Positions 61,930 through 64,000 of a DNA stretch of 64,000 nucleotides are shown in pieces. The notes under the pieces were generated by a model that saw only the letters and a list, made by a program, of their open reading frames with translations, was not told the origin of the DNA and ran no database searches. The position numbers and the translations under genes were made by a program. This DNA comes from Tateyamaria sp947503385. GTDB taxonomy: Bacteria > Pseudomonadota > Alphaproteobacteria > Rhodobacterales > Rhodobacteraceae. Each line of letters opens with the position of its first letter. The stretch's first letter is position 1. The stretch spans positions 1 through 64,000 of the forward strand of contig NZ_JBNFZM010000011.1 of the NCBI RefSeq assembly GCF_051195235.1, in the 5' to 3' direction.

Positions 61930-62583
61930 TTAGACGAGCGTGGCGATGATGGCGCGGAGAGTTTCGATGCCGTCGCCCTTTTCGCTGGATGTCAGGACGA
62001 TTTCAGGGAACGCGGCGGGGTGTTTGGACAGTGCGGTCCGGGTTTGTGCCAATACGGTGTCACGATCCTTGGCTTTGACCTTGTCCGATTTGGTCAACAC
62101 GCATTGGAAGGTCACCGCAGCGCTGTCGAGCAGGCTGAGGATTTCTTCGTCGACCTTTTTGATGCCGTGGCGGCAATCAATCAGCACAAAGGCGCGGCGC
62201 AGGGTCTGGCGGCCGGACAGGTATTGCTTGAGCAGACGCTGCCATTTTTCGACGACGGGCAGAGGCGCATTTGCGTAGCCATAACCGGGCAGATCGACGA
62301 GGTAGTGGTTTTCACCGGCGGTGAAATAGTTGATTTCCTGCGTGCGGCCCGGCGTGTTGGAGGCGCGGGCGAGGCCTTTGCGCCCGGTCAGCGCATTGAT
62401 CAGAGAAGACTTTCCGACATTGGATCGCCCGGCAAAGCACACCTCCATGCGGTCGGCGGGCGGCAGGCCGGACATCGCGACGACACCCTTTACGAACTCT
62501 GTTTCGCCGGCAAAGAGAAGGCGGCCTTGCTCACGGGCTGACGCATCCGGTTCCTCGGCAATGGGGAAGGGCAGGGTCGTCAT
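61930..62583 (-). CDS. engB: Ribosome biogenesis GTP-binding protein EngB (YsxC/YihA)
   Basis: A 217-residue GTPase for 50S assembly. G1 GRSNVGKSSLINALTG, G2 region TPGRTQEINYF, G3 DLPGYGYA and G4 LTKSDKVK. The ATG overlaps the stop of the MOSC gene. The order yidC-MOSC-engB-argB is common in Rhodobacteraceae. Confidence 0.96.
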   Translation of the reverse strand: MTTLPFPIAEEPDASAREQGRLLFAGETEFVKGVVAMSGLPPADRMEVCFAGRSNVGKSSLINALTGRKGLARASNTPGRTQEINYFTAGENHYLVDLPGYGYANAPLPVVEKWQRLLKQYLSGRQTLRRAFVLIDCRHGIKKVDEEILSLLDSAAVTFQCVLTKSDKVKAKDRDTVLAQTRTALSKHPAAFPEIVLTSSEKGDGIETLRAIIATLV

Positions 62584-63311
62584 GTCAACGTATCACCAAC
62601 CGCCACGGTGCCTGCGGTTTTCACTTTGAAATAGACGCCGAAATCGCGTGTGTTCCAGCCTTGTTCCAACAGGCTAAGCATTCCGATATCGCGGGTGCCG
62701 TTGGCGGGGTTTGCGTCGGGCGCGCGGCACCGTTCGATGGGATCCACAGGTTCCAACGTGGCGCTGCCCAGCGTGATGTCGCCGCGCAGCAAGTCGATCT
62801 CTTCCCACGGGGCGAGGCCGTCAAGCCACAGGTTGATGCGAAAGCGGCGCATGTCGATCTCGAACCCCGCCTTTTGGCTGAGCGCGCGCAGCGACGCGAG
62901 ATTGCCAATGGAGACGGAGGCAAAGGGCACGTCCGTCATGCCCTGCTTGGGTGCTTTGACCAGTCGTGCAGGGCCGGGGCGGTTCGCGGGCCAGAGATCA
63001 CCGATCCATGTGCCAAGGGCATCAGGGGCCGTGTCAGGGTCAAACGCCAGTGGGTCCCGGTCGGGATGGGTGAGCAGAACGCCGGTGCCAGTGCTTACAG
63101 CGCCAATGGCAGACAGCGCGGGCCCCGAGGCCACTTGCAGAAAGTTTCGGCGTGGTTGCCAGTCATCAATGTCCGGCGCTTGCGCGTTCAATAGGGCCCA
63201 TGCACGGTCGCCCACCACGGCGTTGTCCGGCGTCATGTCGACAGATGCGCAGGCTTCACTGCCGATCCCCTTGATGGGATGGCGCCAGATATGGGCCAGC
63301 GTGGCCGTCAC
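62580..63311 (-). CDS. MOSC domain-containing protein
   Basis: A 243-residue protein with an N-terminal MOSC beta-barrel-type domain (IWRHPIKGIGSEACASVDMT) and the conserved core ending in RCRAPDANPANGTRDIG with its cysteine. Related proteins handle molybdenum cofactor or reduce N-hydroxylated compounds. The substrate is unknown. GTG start coupled to yidC and 3' overlap with engB. Confidence 0.88.
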   Translation of the reverse strand: MTATLAHIWRHPIKGIGSEACASVDMTPDNAVVGDRAWALLNAQAPDIDDWQPRRNFLQVASGPALSAIGAVSTGTGVLLTHPDRDPLAFDPDTAPDALGTWIGDLWPANRPGPARLVKAPKQGMTDVPFASVSIGNLASLRALSQKAGFEIDMRRFRINLWLDGLAPWEEIDLLRGDITLGSATLEPVDPIERCRAPDANPANGTRDIGMLSLLEQGWNTRDFGVYFKVKTAGTVAVGDTLT

Positions 63312-64000
63312 TTTTTCGGGTCCTCGGCCACCTTCTTTTTCAAGCCCGAGGTGATGTTGCCCAACAGGTCAGGTTTGTAGCCTTGACTGCGCATAATCAG
63401 GTATTGCTGGGTAAAGGTGATCACGTTGTTGGCGATCCAGTACACCACAAGGCCGCTGGCAAAACTGCCAAGCATGAACATAAAGATCCATGGCATCCAG
63501 GCAAAGATCATCTGTTGCGTGGGATCGGTGGGCGCCGGGTTCAGCTTTTGCTGCAACCACATGGAAATACCCAGAAGCAGTGGCAGGATGCCAATAAAGA
63601 TAAGCGCCATGATCGACCCCGGTTCGGGCCCGGCAAAGGGCAGGAGGCCCCAAAGGTTGATGATGGATGTCGGGTCAGGTGCGCTGAGGTCCTGAAACGG
63701 CCCAAAGAACGGTGCATGTCGCAACTCGATGGTGACAAAGATCACCTTGTAGAGCGAAAAGAAGATCGGGATTTGCAGAAGGATGGGCAGGCAACCCGCG
63801 GCCGGGTTCACCTTTTCCTTCTTGTAAAGCTCCATCATGCCCTGTTGCAGCTTTTGCCGATCCTCGCCCGCCTTTTCCTTGAGCGCTTCCATTTGCGGTT
63901 GAAGCTCTTTCATCTTGGCCATGGAGACGTATGACTTGTACGCCAGCGGGACGAGCACGGCCTTGATGATCAGCGTCAGGCCGATGATGGCCCAGCCCAT
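63308..64000 (-). CDS. yidC: Membrane protein insertase YidC (C-terminal part, runs off the right edge)
   Basis: Only the last 230 residues are visible. They cover the conserved 60-kDa inner-membrane insertase core: GWAIIGLTLIIKAVLVPLAY (TM2), QMEALKEKAGEDRQKLQQGM (cytoplasmic helical hairpin), VNPAAGCLPILLQIPIFFSL and later helices with the basic C-terminus ending KKKVAEDPKK. The N-terminal ~370 residues and the start lie beyond the window. The stop overlaps the MOSC start. Confidence 0.96.
   Translation of the reverse strand: MGWAIIGLTLIIKAVLVPLAYKSYVSMAKMKELQPQMEALKEKAGEDRQKLQQGMMELYKKEKVNPAAGCLPILLQIPIFFSLYKVIFVTIELRHAPFFGPFQDLSAPDPTSIINLWGLLPFAGPEPGSIMALIFIGILPLLLGISMWLQQKLNPAPTDPTQQMIFAWMPWIFMFMLGSFASGLVVYWIANNVITFTQQYLIMRSQGYKPDLLGNITSGLKKKVAEDPKK

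Noticed and set aside
60182..61933. A 583-codon open frame on the plus strand
   Set aside because: It is antisense to argB and the lipid hydroxylase, both well supported. The His/Arg/Asp-rich composition is that of a shadow frame.
1..64000. tRNA, rRNA, CRISPR arrays, insertion sequences and prophage genes
   Set aside because: Intergenic regions were read for T-loop motifs, regular spaced repeats, terminal inverted repeats and transposase-like frames, and none was found.

Overview
The window reads as a chromosomal segment of a GC-rich alphaproteobacterium, most likely a marine Rhodobacteraceae (Roseobacter group) species. The basis is the gene content and order: a four-gene Aap/Bzt-type amino acid ABC transporter, an ATP12-family chaperone, the order yidC-MOSC-engB-argB, a Rhizobium-style rhamnose ABC operon, many ATGA/GTGA stop-start overlaps, and short intergenic palindromes of a kind I recall from roseobacters. 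No tRNA, rRNA, CRISPR array, transposase or phage gene was seen.

Left part (1-13.5 kb) is a rhamnose island. An FMN-dependent alpha-hydroxy-acid oxidase converges on rhaA (isomerase) and a fused aldolase/dehydrogenase. These diverge from rhaR (DeoR regulator), rhaS-T-P-Q (ABC importer), rhaM (mutarotase) and rhaK (kinase). A 71-bp dyad sits in the divergent promoter. A GH1 beta-glucosidase follows. Together the genes explain import of L-rhamnose and its breakdown to DHAP and lactate, and the oxidase could carry lactate on to pyruvate.

The middle (13.8-36.6 kb) is a mosaic of small accessory modules: a flavodoxin-like protein, a zinc alcohol dehydrogenase, a lipoprotein cytochrome c and an M50/CBS protease; a three-gene PLP lyase / M24 hydrolase / racemase operon that resembles part of the ectoine-degradation set; an isoquinoline-oxidoreductase-type molybdenum enzyme (iorAB) opposite a TetR regulator with twin 18-bp operators; a DUF6502/DUF5666 pair opposite a fasciclin lipoprotein with paired inverted repeats; and a TctDE two-component system facing a tripartite tricarboxylate transporter (TctC, fused TctA-TctB), an isocitrate/isopropylmalate dehydrogenase homologue and a PrpF/GalD-like isomerase. 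DUF1045 and TIGR02466 proteins and a small hypothetical follow.

From 37.5 to 48.5 kb lies the spc-alpha ribosomal block: rpmC, rpsQ, rplN, rplX, rplE, rpsN, rpsH, rplF, rplR, rpsE, rpmD, then an antisense membrane-protein gene with a bidirectional terminator, then rplO, secY, adk, rpsM, rpsK, rpoA, rplQ. The S10 half, which usually precedes rpmC, is absent. In its place are unrelated genes and about 0.9 kb of apparently decaying DNA.

The right end (48.5-64 kb) is housekeeping: a Deg-type protease with rarA, a tightly overlapped crcB-rluC-HAD-atp12 run, the aapJQMP transporter, a SixA / 4Fe-4S / fatty-acid-hydroxylase trio, and argB, engB, a MOSC protein and the C-terminal part of yidC, which runs off the right edge.

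No single locus is clearly a new system. The best candidates for new biology are the PLP-lyase/M24/racemase operon, the DUF6502-DUF5666-fasciclin locus with its paired operators, the tricarboxylate uptake and catabolism locus, and three CGAAATT repeats spaced exactly 21 bp apart upstream of rplO.
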